From: Periplaneta americana
Lineage: Eukaryota > Arthropoda > Insecta > Blattodea > Blattidae
Assembly: GCF_040183065.1 (NCBI RefSeq)
Contig: NC_091117.1
Coordinates: 114,945,726-115,009,725, forward strand
Direction of reading: 5' to 3'
DNA: 64,000 nt
Shown: piece by piece, positions 46,292 to 57,392 of the stretch
Layout: each line of letters opens with the position of its first letter
Numbering within the stretch: the stretch's first letter is position 1
Notes under the pieces: model-generated
The model's input: only the letters and a program-made list of their open reading frames with translations
What the model was told of the DNA's origin: nothing
Databases searched by the model: none
Made by a program: the position numbers and the translations under genes

Positions 46292-46794
46292 CATATAACA
46301 CATTGCTCAGCCTTATATGCTTTGACGGCAACAATTTTTATCAATTTCACTATGATGCCATCTAACTACTGCATAAGAAGTCACGTTATAACTCTCATTT
46401 GAATTGCATGACGCAACTGTACTTCCATCTAGCGGTAGTTTCCATCGACGATGGCGATCCTAATGGTTGTTCTCTTCCACATGTTACTGTTTTTAACGTG
46501 GGGATGTTCAATCTGTTATATATGTGATCAGAGATGAAACTCAAAGAGCTAGAGAGTGAGAGAGAGAGAATAATTACCTCCCATATATTGTTCCGAATGT
46601 ATTCTGGGCTGAAAAAGAAATGCCGAGTCGAAGTCGCTATCGATTTGAAATATTATCTTATTATGAGGACTTCGCTATCTCTAAATTAATAATTATACAA
46701 ACACATCTGAAATGGCCCATACAAACACATCTGAAATGGCCTGAATTTCCTAGAGAGTTTTTATCCCATGCAAAGGAGAAATGTGTAGTTAAAT

Positions 46795-48534
46795 GAAGAC
46801 ATGGGGGGAATGATGATAAATGTCACATTTTCATTATTCTGAGATATTACAATTTTAAAGTTTGAAACTCTAAATGGATACAATAATTGCAATTAAATTA
46901 CACATACATATTATAACAATGGATTCACAAAGTTTCGTGAAGTTTTGTTTACCAACAATGGAGAATGAGCAACAATAACGTTGTAATGAACAAATAAAAG
47001 CGGAAATAAAGGTGAATGTCTAAACCCTTAATGTATAACACTGTTAATATCCTACTTTACTTGATTTAACTCAAACTTGGACGTGTGTAAAACCATAAAT
47101 GCAATTTAACATTATAATTATATAAAATAAGGGAGCATGAGAATGTATTTACATATCTTCTGAAATCATTCACAGTGTGGTATATTGCCATAGAATAGCT
47201 TTCATTCTACTTTCGTGAGAAGCTTTGACAATTCCTGGAAGTAAAAAGTTAAATAAGTAAAATATTATATAGTACTACAGATGTGAACTAGTGACTAAAT
47301 ATTAATTATAAAAAAATACCTTCAAATCTTTCCACTTTAACAAAGGTATTGGTAGGATCTCGGTGTAAGCAGGGCATGGTAGAGTAAATTCCCCCTTTTG
47401 CAGCCTTGAAGATGTTTTCCTTGTATCTGTGATATAACTACTGTATCCCATGATGTGTTGTAGCTCCCAGATCTTAATGACATAATACGTGGCTGTTCCA
47501 TTTCCACGTTTACTTGTGTCAGAGGTCTTGTAGGTACACATAACTTACTCTTGTATTCTCCATTGGAGAATAACACTGTCCATTCTTTAAAAAATGTCTG
47601 ATTGCACTCAACAACTTGGAATGGGCTTGGCTTAAGTCTGTTGTGCCGTATAATTTCATACCAGTCTTTAGATACTTTTGTTACTGCAGTTGGTGATATT
47701 GATATTGAATATGGTCATGAATTGCATTCTTAGTTTCATCACTTATAGCATGTAGTCGATTTTTATGCTTCCATCGTTTCAACTGCTCCTGAATGATCTG
47801 TAATGTTCTTGCACATATCCCATGGAGAGCCATTTTAAGAGTGTTATTTCAATTAAACCACTCAAATAAAATTTTATGCTCATTTCGGGTATCTATTCAA
47901 ATATACCATTTCAAATGTAAATTACGAATAAATTTGAAACATTTGAAATTTGAAACAATTTGAAACAAATAAAATCTCTGAGCATCACGATCCGGCAGAC
48001 TATTAACATGTTTAATGATACCATTCCTATTTAGTTCACTAAAGTTTTGAAAACACTTCACTCTAGTGCACTTAAAGTCCTCTCCTGTTTCATGTATTTG
48101 GGTTTCAGTTTTCTTTGTATCATCGATACACAGCTAACCTTTCGTTCTTCTTCGTACTTTGGCTCAATTCTGGGTTTGTATGTAGATCCATCACAATAGC
48201 AATCTTTCACCACATTTAACTCAATACTAACTGATATTTAGCTTCACTAACGACAATAGAAATAAAGCTTGATTTCAATTCCAACAATGTAACACCAATC
48301 ACATAAATAATAGTAAGAACTGCGAACTAAAAACAACTAAAGCCTTCAATTTTAAACAAAGATTGGAATGGACATTCATCATTTTTTCGTCAAGTACTAG
48401 GACTCTCATCAGTCTTCCAACTTTTGGCACAAATGAATATACATAATGAAACTACATGAGTTTCTCTAACAACTGACACCATAATCTAAAAATGGAAAAA
48501 AATGGACCTTCATCATTATTCCTCCCATGTCTTC
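46795..48534. mobile_element. 1.74-kb DNA transposon with ~30-bp TIRs
   Basis: The left terminus GAAGACATGGGGGGAATGAT then GATAAATGTC is matched in inverse at 48504-48534 with about four mismatches. AAAT borders both ends, a possible 4-bp duplication. A further copy of the inner word (ATGGACATTCATCATT) lies at 48370-48386. Contains a decayed minus-strand frame. Confidence 0.78.
47285..47832 (-). pseudogene. decayed protein of the 46.8-kb transposon
   Basis: The minus strand opens with ATG near 47832 (MALHGICARTLQIIQEQLKR, then KHKNRLHAISDETKN and an internal stop) and resumes as WYEIIRHNRLKPSPFQVVEC, KEWTVLFSNGEYKSKLCVPT, RPLTQVNVEMEQPRIMSLRS. A frame change follows before LPIPLLKWKDLKVFF. 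It resembles, from memory, the C-terminal region of a multi-copy insect protein found in DNA transposons (W-x-x-x-L...P-x-R-P-x-x-x-x...P-x-x-x-x-Y-R-x-x-Y). I cannot name the catalytic type. At least one stop and one frame change. Confidence 0.5.
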
Positions 48535-48680
48535 AAATGTTTCAATTAGATTCAATTTTCAGTTCTGTATCTCCATTTATAATACAATGTTATATTAATT
48601 ATAATCATAAAAAATTGATACATCTGTTTGTTAATAAAATATGAAATGTAACTGGCTGTATATACTGTATTTATTGTAAC

Positions 48681-48931
48681 GTCCATACTTGTGGAGTAAC
48701 GGTTAGCGCGTCTGGCCGCGAAACCAGGTGAGCCAGGTTCGAATCCCGGTCGGGGAAAGTTACCTGGTTGAGGTTTTATTCCGGCGTTTTCCCTCAACTC
48801 AATACGAGCAAATGTTGGATAACTATCGGTGCTGGACCCCGGACTCATTTCACGGGCATTATCACCTCTGTTTCATTCAGACGTTAAATATTCTGAGATG
48901 TTGATACAGCGTCGTAAAATAACATACTAAA
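48681..48931 (+). mobile_element. tRNA-derived SINE with perfect 12-bp target duplication
   Basis: Flanked by ATTTATTGTAAC at 48669-48680 and 48932-48943. Head: GTAACGGTTAGCGCGTCTGG (A box) and GGTTCGAATCCCG (B box). Body: TACCTGGTTGAGGTTTTATT, GGTGCTGGACCCCGGACTCA and GATGTTGATACAGCGTCGTA, with an AAAATAAC-type end. Promoter boxes are intact. Confidence 0.96.
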
Positions 48932-48944
48932 ATTTATTGTAACA

Positions 48945-50935
48945 ATGACAGCATCCATGGATAATATGAAAGATTCTGGGATACCATACAAGCTGCAGTT
49001 TGATTATTTTCGTGTATTATTTTCTTATTAACTTTGTAAACTTATTATAAAAGTCGTATTAACTTAAAAAAAAAAAAACTGATCTCAGGAAAATAGCTTT
49101 TCACCTCGTCATGTTTGCTAGAGTCCTCAGAAAACGATATAATTTCATATCAACATTTCTTTTGCAGCCCATTGTACAACGTTCGTACTATAGCTGTATT
49201 TGTACCACTGTCGTTCAGAAATGAGAAGAAAATGCTTATACTCTTATTCATTATTTACGAATGAAGATAATTTAATTCATGAAGTTATTGAGCATTACAC
49301 AACACGCCTTTTGCCTTTTTGGACGCGTACAGAATAACATTTTATTCATTGTTATAATTCTGGCAATGTATGAAATTAAATTTATAAAACAGTATTTTAT
49401 AGTAAATATTGAATTTTAGAATCTAATTTAGTGAAAGATTGATTGGTTCCCATTGAACAGAACAGCATCTTAAATACATGAATTCTTAGCATATAAATAA
49501 CTCTGCTACTGAATAGGGATTTATGCTTTGAAATGCATAATACACTGACATATTATGAAAATAAATCCAAGTTTTCCTTTATTGTTTTAGTAGTTTCCTC
49601 AAAGTTATTTAATGAAGATTATTGTAGTTGTTCACGACCGATCTCGCTACGTAAATATAATATGATTTTGTATTTTAAATAAAAGAAAATTAATTTCGAC
49701 TATAAAATGGCGGTTTAATTTTAAATTAGAAACCATGCTTTTGTTCCAAAACAATTTTGTAATTGATTTAGCTCGTAACTTAATTAACATAGAGTATAAC
49801 AATGTCCCAAAATCGTGCTTGTGTAATAATGATTTACAAATTTCAAGGAATTTAAATGAATAAATTCATTGGGTTTTTATGGTATTGACTAATTTAATAT
49901 TAGTCATAGATTTATATCAATAATTTATCTGAATGCATTTGATGCTACGATTGTCAAATTACACTTTTTATTTATTATTGATCTATGTACATTATATGTT
50001 ACTGACAGAATGAAACATTTTTTAAACATGGTAGGGTTTAAGTTTCTTCCTATGGGAGGGTCCAGAATCAAATTGACTTTCTTGCTGTATGTCTGCAAGA
50101 AAGTAGCAGATTCTCTGAACGTAGTCCATACTTATTAACAGCCACATGACAAGAGTTTTAAGGTGTTTCCAGAACAGTTCTGAATGTTTTCAAACCAAAA
50201 TATTAATTCACTTTACAAATTTTGGGAACCTTCCCTATATTTAACCACGATTCACTCATACTAAACATCTCTCTAAAACAGTAATACGTATTCATTTTAA
50301 CAGAATATACAGATAATATTCCAAAGATAAATTTAAACTAACGATAACCTATTAACATCAAGTGCTACGACGGTAATCAGAAAGTAACGTTACTGTGTAC
50401 TGGAAAGTTGTTAATTCTTGGTTACTTATTTGAAGCTTTGTAAATTCAAGGTTTTATAAACATTTTTCTTTGAACATCTTGTTTCTAAATTCAGTTTTCT
50501 CGTACCGCAATATTTAAAATTTCAGCAATGTATTTTCCTTCTAAAGAATTAGTAGATAATACAAATCAATGACGTTATAAATTTACTTTCTGATTAGCCT
50601 ACGTAACAGGGTCTCCAATTCGTTACAAGACACGCCATTCTTTATGGCTACACAGTCATACCAATTATCAGTATTTTGAAGAATCAGTCACAGGGTTATT
50701 CCGTGGATGGTAAAAATTGCGCTGTCGCTCTAAGCCCCAAGCTTCGAGTTTCTTGTTAACAGTATTAAAACAATCACAAAATTATATTGAACACCCGTTG
50801 TACTTTCTCTACTTATGAACTAAGCAGTCTACAAAGAAGATAAATATTAAAAAATGCGAGATGTGAGTTTGCTCAAGAATGGTTTAGGCGTAACAACTTC
50901 AACTGAATACAAATTTAAATATAATATTAGGAAAA
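48945..50935. other. long AT-rich stretch without recognised genes
   Basis: No frame above 60 codons with a motif, no terminal repeats or tRNA boxes found. Confidence 0.5.
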
Positions 50936-50998
50936 TCAAGATTTCAGGTATAACTGCCTATAAAGTTGATTTTAATAATTTCGAGGAAAAAATTGTTC

Positions 50999-51072
50999 CG
51001 GGGCCGGGCATCGAACCCAGGACCTTTGGTTTAACGTACCAACGCTCTACCAACTGAGCTACCCGGGAATTT
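50999..51072 (-). mobile_element. tRNA-like SINE head, left (minus) member of an inverted pair
   Basis: The minus strand folds as a cloverleaf: acceptor TCCCGGG/CCCCGGA (6 of 7 pairs), D arm GCTC/GAGC, anticodon stem TTGGT/ACCAA around loop ACGTTAA, T arm CTGGG/CCCGG with TTCGATG loop. The triplet in anticodon position is GTT, but position 33 is C and not the near-universal U, so I judge it a SINE head or tRNA pseudogene. Flanked by two ~30-bp direct repeats (50942-50971, 51073-51101). Confidence 0.75.
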
Positions 51073-51133
51073 TCAGGCGTAACTCCCTGTAAAGTTGATC
51101 AAATCGACTTTATAGGGAGTTATACCTGAAATC
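51073..51133. repeat. 29-bp hairpin between the tRNA-like copies
   Basis: TTTCAGGCGTAACTCCCTGT at 51073 is inverted at 51105-51133 (25 of 29 positions). A third, direct copy lies at 50942-50971. Confidence 0.85.
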
Positions 51134-51288
51134 TTGATTTGCATAATACAGTCACTTTTCGTTAACAGAAAGCCACAATTTAAGTCACACAGAGTTAGTG
51201 TGCACTCGAAGTTGGTTGCTTGACGGTTGTCAGCCCACTTTGACGTCTGTGGATATAGAGGGAAAAATTGGAGCGGTGTCGGGTAGAG

Positions 51289-51363
51289 TTTCCGGGTAGC
51301 TCAGTTGATAGAGCGTTGGTACGTTAAACCAAAGGTCCCTGGTTCGATGCCCGGCCCCAGAAC
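51289..51363 (+). mobile_element. tRNA-like SINE head, right (plus) member of the pair
   Basis: Same sequence as the minus member in opposite orientation, with a few changes: TAGCTCAGTTGATAGAGCGT, loop ACGTTAA, CTGGTTCGATGCCCGGCC. It is followed by ACAATTTTTCCCTCGAAATT, which also follows the minus member, so the shared unit is larger than the tRNA part. Confidence 0.75.
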
Positions 51364-51399
51364 AATTTTTCCCTCGAAATTATTCATAATATTAGGCTA

Positions 51400-53140
51400 T
51401 TTTCGTGCAGAATCTCTAACGTTATATACTTCTTATCACATTGTGTTAATACAATTTGTATGATTTTTTAAATTAAAAAAGGCCTATCGTATTGATTTGT
51501 GATCAATGAAGTGTCTGAAAACTTCATATAAGTTAGGTATATTATACAATTTTATAAATAAATATCTAACATTTCTGATGTTAAAATTCTATGGACTCAA
51601 ATTTTGTTCTCTAGAGATAATCTATTCCTAGTAAGAAGTGTATCTTTTATATTTTATTGCATTTTACAATACCAAATTTAAAAAAAAATTGATTAGGGTT
51701 GAATTAAATAAAATTTGAATGTTCTATATAGTGAACCGAAGAAAACGAGTTGTAACGAGTAATTTGATATTATCAATCTTGTCTTGAGAATTGCTGTCTC
51801 CGAAGTTTAGGAATAATCTACACGTTCTATTATTACGATCATATTTCATAAACTCTGAAGTGGCATTTAAGTTCGTTATGTCTAGGTAGTCTAAACAGCT
51901 GGAATGACATAAGGAATCCAACAGAGAAAGTGGCCATTCATATTTTGGACAATGCCTAAGTTGCTCGAAGCATCGGAAACTGTAGTTCTCAAGACACTGT
52001 ATATACTATACAATTTTTGCTTGAAATGTAATCTATACTGTAAATTTTGGTATACATGTTTGGTTATTTAGAAATTTTCAAGTTAGGCTACAATCTTCAG
52101 TCTTATATAAAATCTTGGGTATTCAAACATTTTCGAGCTAAATTATTTAAATATTAGTTAACCATGGCTAATGGCTTAGTCAGACAAATCTAGCCGCTGA
52201 TTTTTCTTGAAGTATCATTATTTTGCTTTAGTACTGATGATTTATTATTTCCGTTTAAATTAACATCATCTCTCAGAAGCATCACGCTGCATTCTTGGAG
52301 CAGGACTCATTAAGGTCCACGGAACTGCCTGATAACTTGAAATTCTGTCAAAATGTAAGCATACAATATTCACACTTTATATAACATCCCACACTTCAGA
52401 ACCTATGTTCCTTAAATTGAAGACCCTTTTTCACTCTAACAACGCTTTCTGTCTGAGTTTATAAGTCGCCCACTTTTCTTTCCTTATGCAACAAGATCTG
52501 AAATTAGTTCTACAACGTACTCCATAGTTAATACTAGAGTTCTGGTGTTAGTAATTATAGATTAATATATACATAAGAGGTTACTTGAAATTAATTCCAA
52601 ATTTTCACTCAAATATTTATTTATGTAAAATATGTCTAAATATTTCAAAATAGTCTAATTTGTAGCGTCATTTCTGTAGAATTTTCTGTATGTTTTCAAT
52701 TAAATGTATGACGTATTAAAATTAACACAAGCTTAAAACAAAATCAATTTTTATATAAAAATGTTTATATACATTTTATTTAGCTCACTATAAAATTTTA
52801 TCGAGTCATTGCGTAAGTAGGCCTAATGTTTACAGTGACTTTTAAGCTCAGAAATTGACAATATATTTTCCAGTCTGTTTGTTCAACAATCCACATTGAA
52901 TGACGAAATAAAGTATATTGTTTGAGACAACACAAAATATTTTGTCACACTTTATATGAAGCAAGACATTTCTCTTTTTCTCTACTTCTTCCCATTTGTA
53001 ATAGGTTATATGTTACAGGAATTTTATTTTTATGTAATGTAATACTAAGCTATAATTATATTTCAATTATCCAGTCGGTAAGAATAGACTTTCTTTTTCA
53101 CTTTATTTGAGGGCCACCTTTTATGAAAGCGAAATGTTAA
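51400..53140. other. AT-rich stretch without recognised genes
   Basis: Only short frames without motifs; no terminal repeats or tRNA boxes identified. Confidence 0.5.
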
Positions 53141-53146
53141 ATGTTG

Positions 53147-53387
53147 CATATCGTCGGTTTACAAGCAAAACACATTAAGTCAAAAATATTACTTCTGTGA
53201 AAAATACGTATAATGTACGTAATGTATGTGTATAAACCTAGAATTGGAAAATTAAATACACATAAAGAAAAACAACTTACTAAATATAATATTTTGAAGA
53301 TTCAGTTTTGTTAGTTCTTTTAAAACGCCTTTTTCTCAAAGGTAATATTTTTCACTTCATGTGTTTTGCTTGTAAGCCAACGATATG
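53147..53387. mobile_element. 241-bp MITE with ~50-bp inverted termini
   Basis: CATATCGTCGGTTTACAAGC then AAAACACATTAAGT at the left is inverted at 53334-53387 with about six mismatches over 45 bp. No target duplication established. The inner part (AGCAAAACACAT..AAGT) resembles the termini of 9296-11634 and 31012-31392. Confidence 0.75.
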
Positions 53388-53394
53388 TGACCAT

Positions 53395-54460
53395 ATAGTT
53401 TTCAGGCAATTATATTTACATTTTGGATTTAAAATTTACGTGAAGTGAAGACAGATTCGTGTAGTCTAAATCTCAAAGTGTCTTGCAAACCTCTCACGAT
53501 AAAGTGTGAAATTTTTTCTGAATACCCATGTGTACGGAAATATTTTTGATCTCACTAATGATATTTCAGTCTCTTTCACTTTCAAATGAACTTTTGTCTA
53601 AGAATATTATGAATGTTATTTTTACAAATCTGTGTACAATAATACAAGTACAATGTGCGCCTTGATTGGATAGGTGGTTAAAATTCGAACACTATTCGAC
53701 AGATATATGTTATAATAAAATGCAGAGCTTAACATAAGTTTCGTCATGCATTTAGCATATTATGATATTTTATATATACAAAACACTTCCATTCAATATA
53801 TATTGATTTAACAATAAAAATAATAGCATTACAAAACTTATTAAATGCGTTATATGGTGTTTAACCCTTCTCTTTACTTATTTCATCTGATATATTGAAG
53901 AAATATGGCTTCATTTTCATTATGATCTTCCCATTAAAATATACACAATAGAAACAGCTACTTTTCAAAACTGAAAAAAAAAACCTTTCTGCAGATTTTG
54001 ATGCAAGTTCGGCCTACTTATAAAGTGAAGGGAATCAATACAGTTCTATATTAATTGCTGCTTTGTGAAGAACAACAGCTTTTTACTGTTTAAGAAGTGA
54101 GGGCTAATCACCATACAACCTCTCAGTACAACGCTACACTGTTCTGTACGAAAGCCTTCCAAACGGGGCGGTGTTTTATTCCTGTACAAAACGAATTGGT
54201 GTTCCGAATATGATGATAGTAACGTTATGCTCTTTCAACAGAAGTAAAACTTAAATTCCTCTCTTTTGTATCTTTCACTAGCGTGTCCCCAGACTAAAGT
54301 ACAAAATTGGGGAACTGTTTAAAAAGTTTGTTATTACAAATATTTTGTATCAACGTTTGACTTAAGTCACACAAGAACACAATACATCACCACTCATCTA
54401 GAACACGGTACAGTTTTTTTACAATTCCACCGAAACAAGGACAGTTTCAGTCCTTGAGGC
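53395..54460. other. stretch without recognised features
   Basis: No gene, tRNA box or terminal repeat found. Confidence 0.45.
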
Positions 54461-54464
54461 AGAT

Positions 54465-54778
54465 CAAGGCCGTAGCCAGCCTCTTGCGAGATTAAATTAT
54501 CTCACTCCGGAGCGAGAAGGTTGACTTGTAGTTAAAAAATTAGATTATTTCTGTGGATTTAAGAGGCCGCAGAATTCACTCCTATTCCTCCTAGCGCACA
54601 AGTATTAATCACTTGAGAAAATGTTAAGAAGCAAATATCTAACTTGCGGTCACTTTAATGAAAACATCGTCATTCTTGTAACATATAGCAGCTACACATG
54701 CATCGACCACACATTAAATACTAGCTCTAATATTTTAGTTCTACCCTGATTTCCGACGGAGGCCTGGCTACGGCCATT
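54465..54778. mobile_element. possible hAT-like MITE
   Basis: CAAGGCCGTAGCCAGC (54465-54480) is matched in inverse at 54763-54778 (AATGGCCGTAGCCAGG, 13 of 16). G-(T/C)-G-x-C-G-T-A-G-C-C-A-G termini are common on insect hAT elements. The adjoining 8 bp do not match, so the ends are uncertain. Confidence 0.45.
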
Positions 54779-54789
54779 TTTTCTACAAT

Positions 54790-56385
54790 GCGCTGGTGCA
54801 GACCGGCAAAAAAATATGTCTACTGAATAAAAGACTGCACCTTTATGTAGAAAAAATAAACAAAATAAAGAACATTCACATTTCACACTCGACTCGAATT
54901 AATTTTCTGATGTCTTCTTCCGCCATTTTGAGCTTCAGTTGCCATGCGATGTTAGAATATATAGAGAAATGACTTTCTTTTGTTTCTCATAGTAAAAATT
55001 AAATAAAATATATGACCACGTCAGCAGTATAAACGCTTGTATTATTCCTATTAATAAAAATTCTATATAAAATCAATAGTTGGTCGCATAGACTTCTTTT
55101 ATTCCAGTCCTAAATATAGTATATAGTTCATTTATATTTGATCTGTTACCTCGCAGTGATTTTGGGAGTCAAATTTCCTGTTTTAAACTATGGTTAGTTA
55201 TAATAAGTTATAACATTCACGTTATGTTCTTGTTACCACAAACGAATGAATAATTCTCACTCTTTGAAGTAGAATATATCAGTTTAATTCATATGCGTAC
55301 ACTCGTGTTTTCATCTTGTGGTTTCCAGACCACTCAATGAATTGTTTGATTCATAGCAGTTACAAAATACACTTTCAGCTTGTCCTATAAAACATCTGAT
55401 GTTCCCATATGAGTTACGTTCAGTAGTACTGCGCATATGCAACAATTTTCACATTTCTAACGAGATTAGCAAGTAATAATGGCATTGAGATAAATAAGCA
55501 AGCAACAATCTCACACGTCAAATCATTTTATCAGTCAAAGATTACTGTAATGTCTCAAAAGCCATCTCTTTCCACACAATATTAATATTCAACTCTTCAG
55601 TGAATGCCAGTTTCACTTAAACACTATTTTGTATCACATTTTAAATTACACATAGTGTCTGCATCCATTTATTAACGATATTTTTAAATTATCATTATTC
55701 GGATGAATGCTGTCGTGCGTCCTCTGCACAGGCTTGAACTACACTTTCAGTCACTTGGCAGGAAGAATCTGGTTTGCAGTAATAGCAGTTGAAATATCCA
55801 GTATTTCGTGTCAATCTGAAAAAGAAGAAAAATAGTAAGTTATGTGGATACTATGTAACATTTAAGTACTTAAATAAATAAAAACTTTGAATTGTTTAGC
55901 AAAACGACGGAATATTCCGGATATCAGTAGGTAGACAAGAAATCAACAGACAAAATTTGCATTGTAGTGAAGTATAGGCCATACAATAGAGCAGGTTTCT
56001 TTAAATAATTGATATCTTCTTTTCATTGCATCGCTATAGAATGTGTCCAACAAAACAACAACAGTGATAATATGAAAATATGAAAATGACCTTTTTCAAT
56101 AAGAGACTTGTGCAAGGCTAAAAAGTGAGACAAACATATATTTATATTTTGAATTGCATAGCACAAAAAACACAACTTTGTAAAAGATATTCAAAATTGC
56201 GATCTCTAACTTCAACGTATAGAATGCAGCGGCGCAGAATTAATTTCTGAGCACACAGAAAAATCCGCAGATTTTTTTTGCAGATCTCAGCAGAGACCAG
56301 AACCTCAAATGGGAAGTAATCTTAAAAATAACCAGAAAACATTAACAATATCGACTTTTGGCCAACTTTTTGATGCAAATACCCC
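54790..56385. other. AT-rich stretch without recognised genes
   Basis: No open frame with motifs; nothing repetitive beyond short homopolymers. Confidence 0.45.
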
Positions 56386-56392
56386 ACTGTGT

Positions 56393-56513
56393 GGCGTCGG
56401 GGATCGAACCAGGGTCCTAGGTTTTCCTTTGTGGCCTTACTTCATGTTCGACATATAATGTTGACATGTGCGTAGACCGAGGACCCGGGTTCGATCCCCG
56501 GGGCCGATGCGAA
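56393..56513. mobile_element. inverted pair of tRNA-like 3' halves
   Basis: Minus strand AGGACCCTGGTTCGATCCCC (ending near 56395) and plus strand AGGACCCGGGTTCGATCCCC (from about 56480) are the same T-arm/B-box segment in opposite orientation, 55 bp apart. The A-box halves are missing, so each is a truncated SINE head. Confidence 0.6.
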
Positions 56514-56679
56514 TTTTTCTCCATTAATAACCAATGGTAACTCTAACAGATAATTCCGTAGACCAACAAATTAATATTTACTTAGAATCAATTTTTTTCT
56601 GAAAGAAACTTAAAAACTAGATTCCCGTGGAAGCATTTAAATACCGGTATAATTACGCAATAAATAGTGCATAGAGTAT

Positions 56680-56930
56680 CTGCTTTTCACGTTAGAGACT
56701 CGGTTTCAAATCCCGGTGGAAACTATGGTGGACAAAGACGATGTTTTGTGGCAGTTATTCGAGTACTTGCGTTCCTCTGTTGGAGTTTCTCCATTAATCA
56801 TCATCATAATGCTGCATCTCCCTTGGTGCATCATGTTAGCAAAGAGATCTATAGTTCGGCTTGTCCCATCTGTAGGCCAATGTATGTGTGTTTTGTCTCC
56901 GGAGACGAAGCAAAGACTGAAATAATTCTG
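56680..56930 (+). mobile_element. SINE-like element
   Basis: GGTTTCAAATCCCGGTGG is a B-box-like start; the body GGACAAAGACGATGTTTTGT, GTTGGAGTTTCTCCATTAAT and TCTATAGTTCGGCTTGTCCC to GTCTCCGGAGACGAAGCAAA matches a SINE body I recall from polyneopteran genomes. Overlapping open frames on both strands here are coincidental. A decayed head (GGTGCAGCTC ... GAGTTAGAATCCCG) follows at 57000-57070. Confidence 0.65.
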
Positions 56931-57392
56931 CATCATAATAATTATAACTGCTAAATTATGATAATGAAAACCAATTTTAACATCTGACACAGGCCACCGG
57001 TGCAGCTCCTGTGTAAGTGAGTTGGACTTGGTGATCTGAAACAGTACTTGAGCGTGAGTTAGAATCCCGTTATAAAATGTCATATTTAATTTTTAATTAG
57101 TCCATTAACACTCTTATTTCACTGTTGATGTGTCAAACTGATCAATCATCATCATCATCATCTTCCTTGCAATTACAAATTAAAGTAACAATTTTAATAT
57201 CAAATGTGTTAGTTACATATTAGTAGAGCCCGGAAGTTCAGACGTTTATTTTGGCAAAAAAAAAAGGCAGGCGAAAAGACAATTTAAATGTGAGAAATAG
57301 GCAGTAAAAAAAAAAAATAGACAAAATAATTTTACCGCTAACATTTTATATATTGGAAAAGTTGATTTTCATTTTTATTGATCATCATAACT

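Noticed and set aside
51289-51363. Functional tRNA-Asn(GTT)
   Set aside because: C33 in place of U33, poor acceptor pairing in the plus copy, and shared non-tRNA tail on both copies point to a SINE.
56667-57083. Opposed 95- and 125-codon frames
   Set aside because: They fall on a SINE body and oppose each other; no protein motif.
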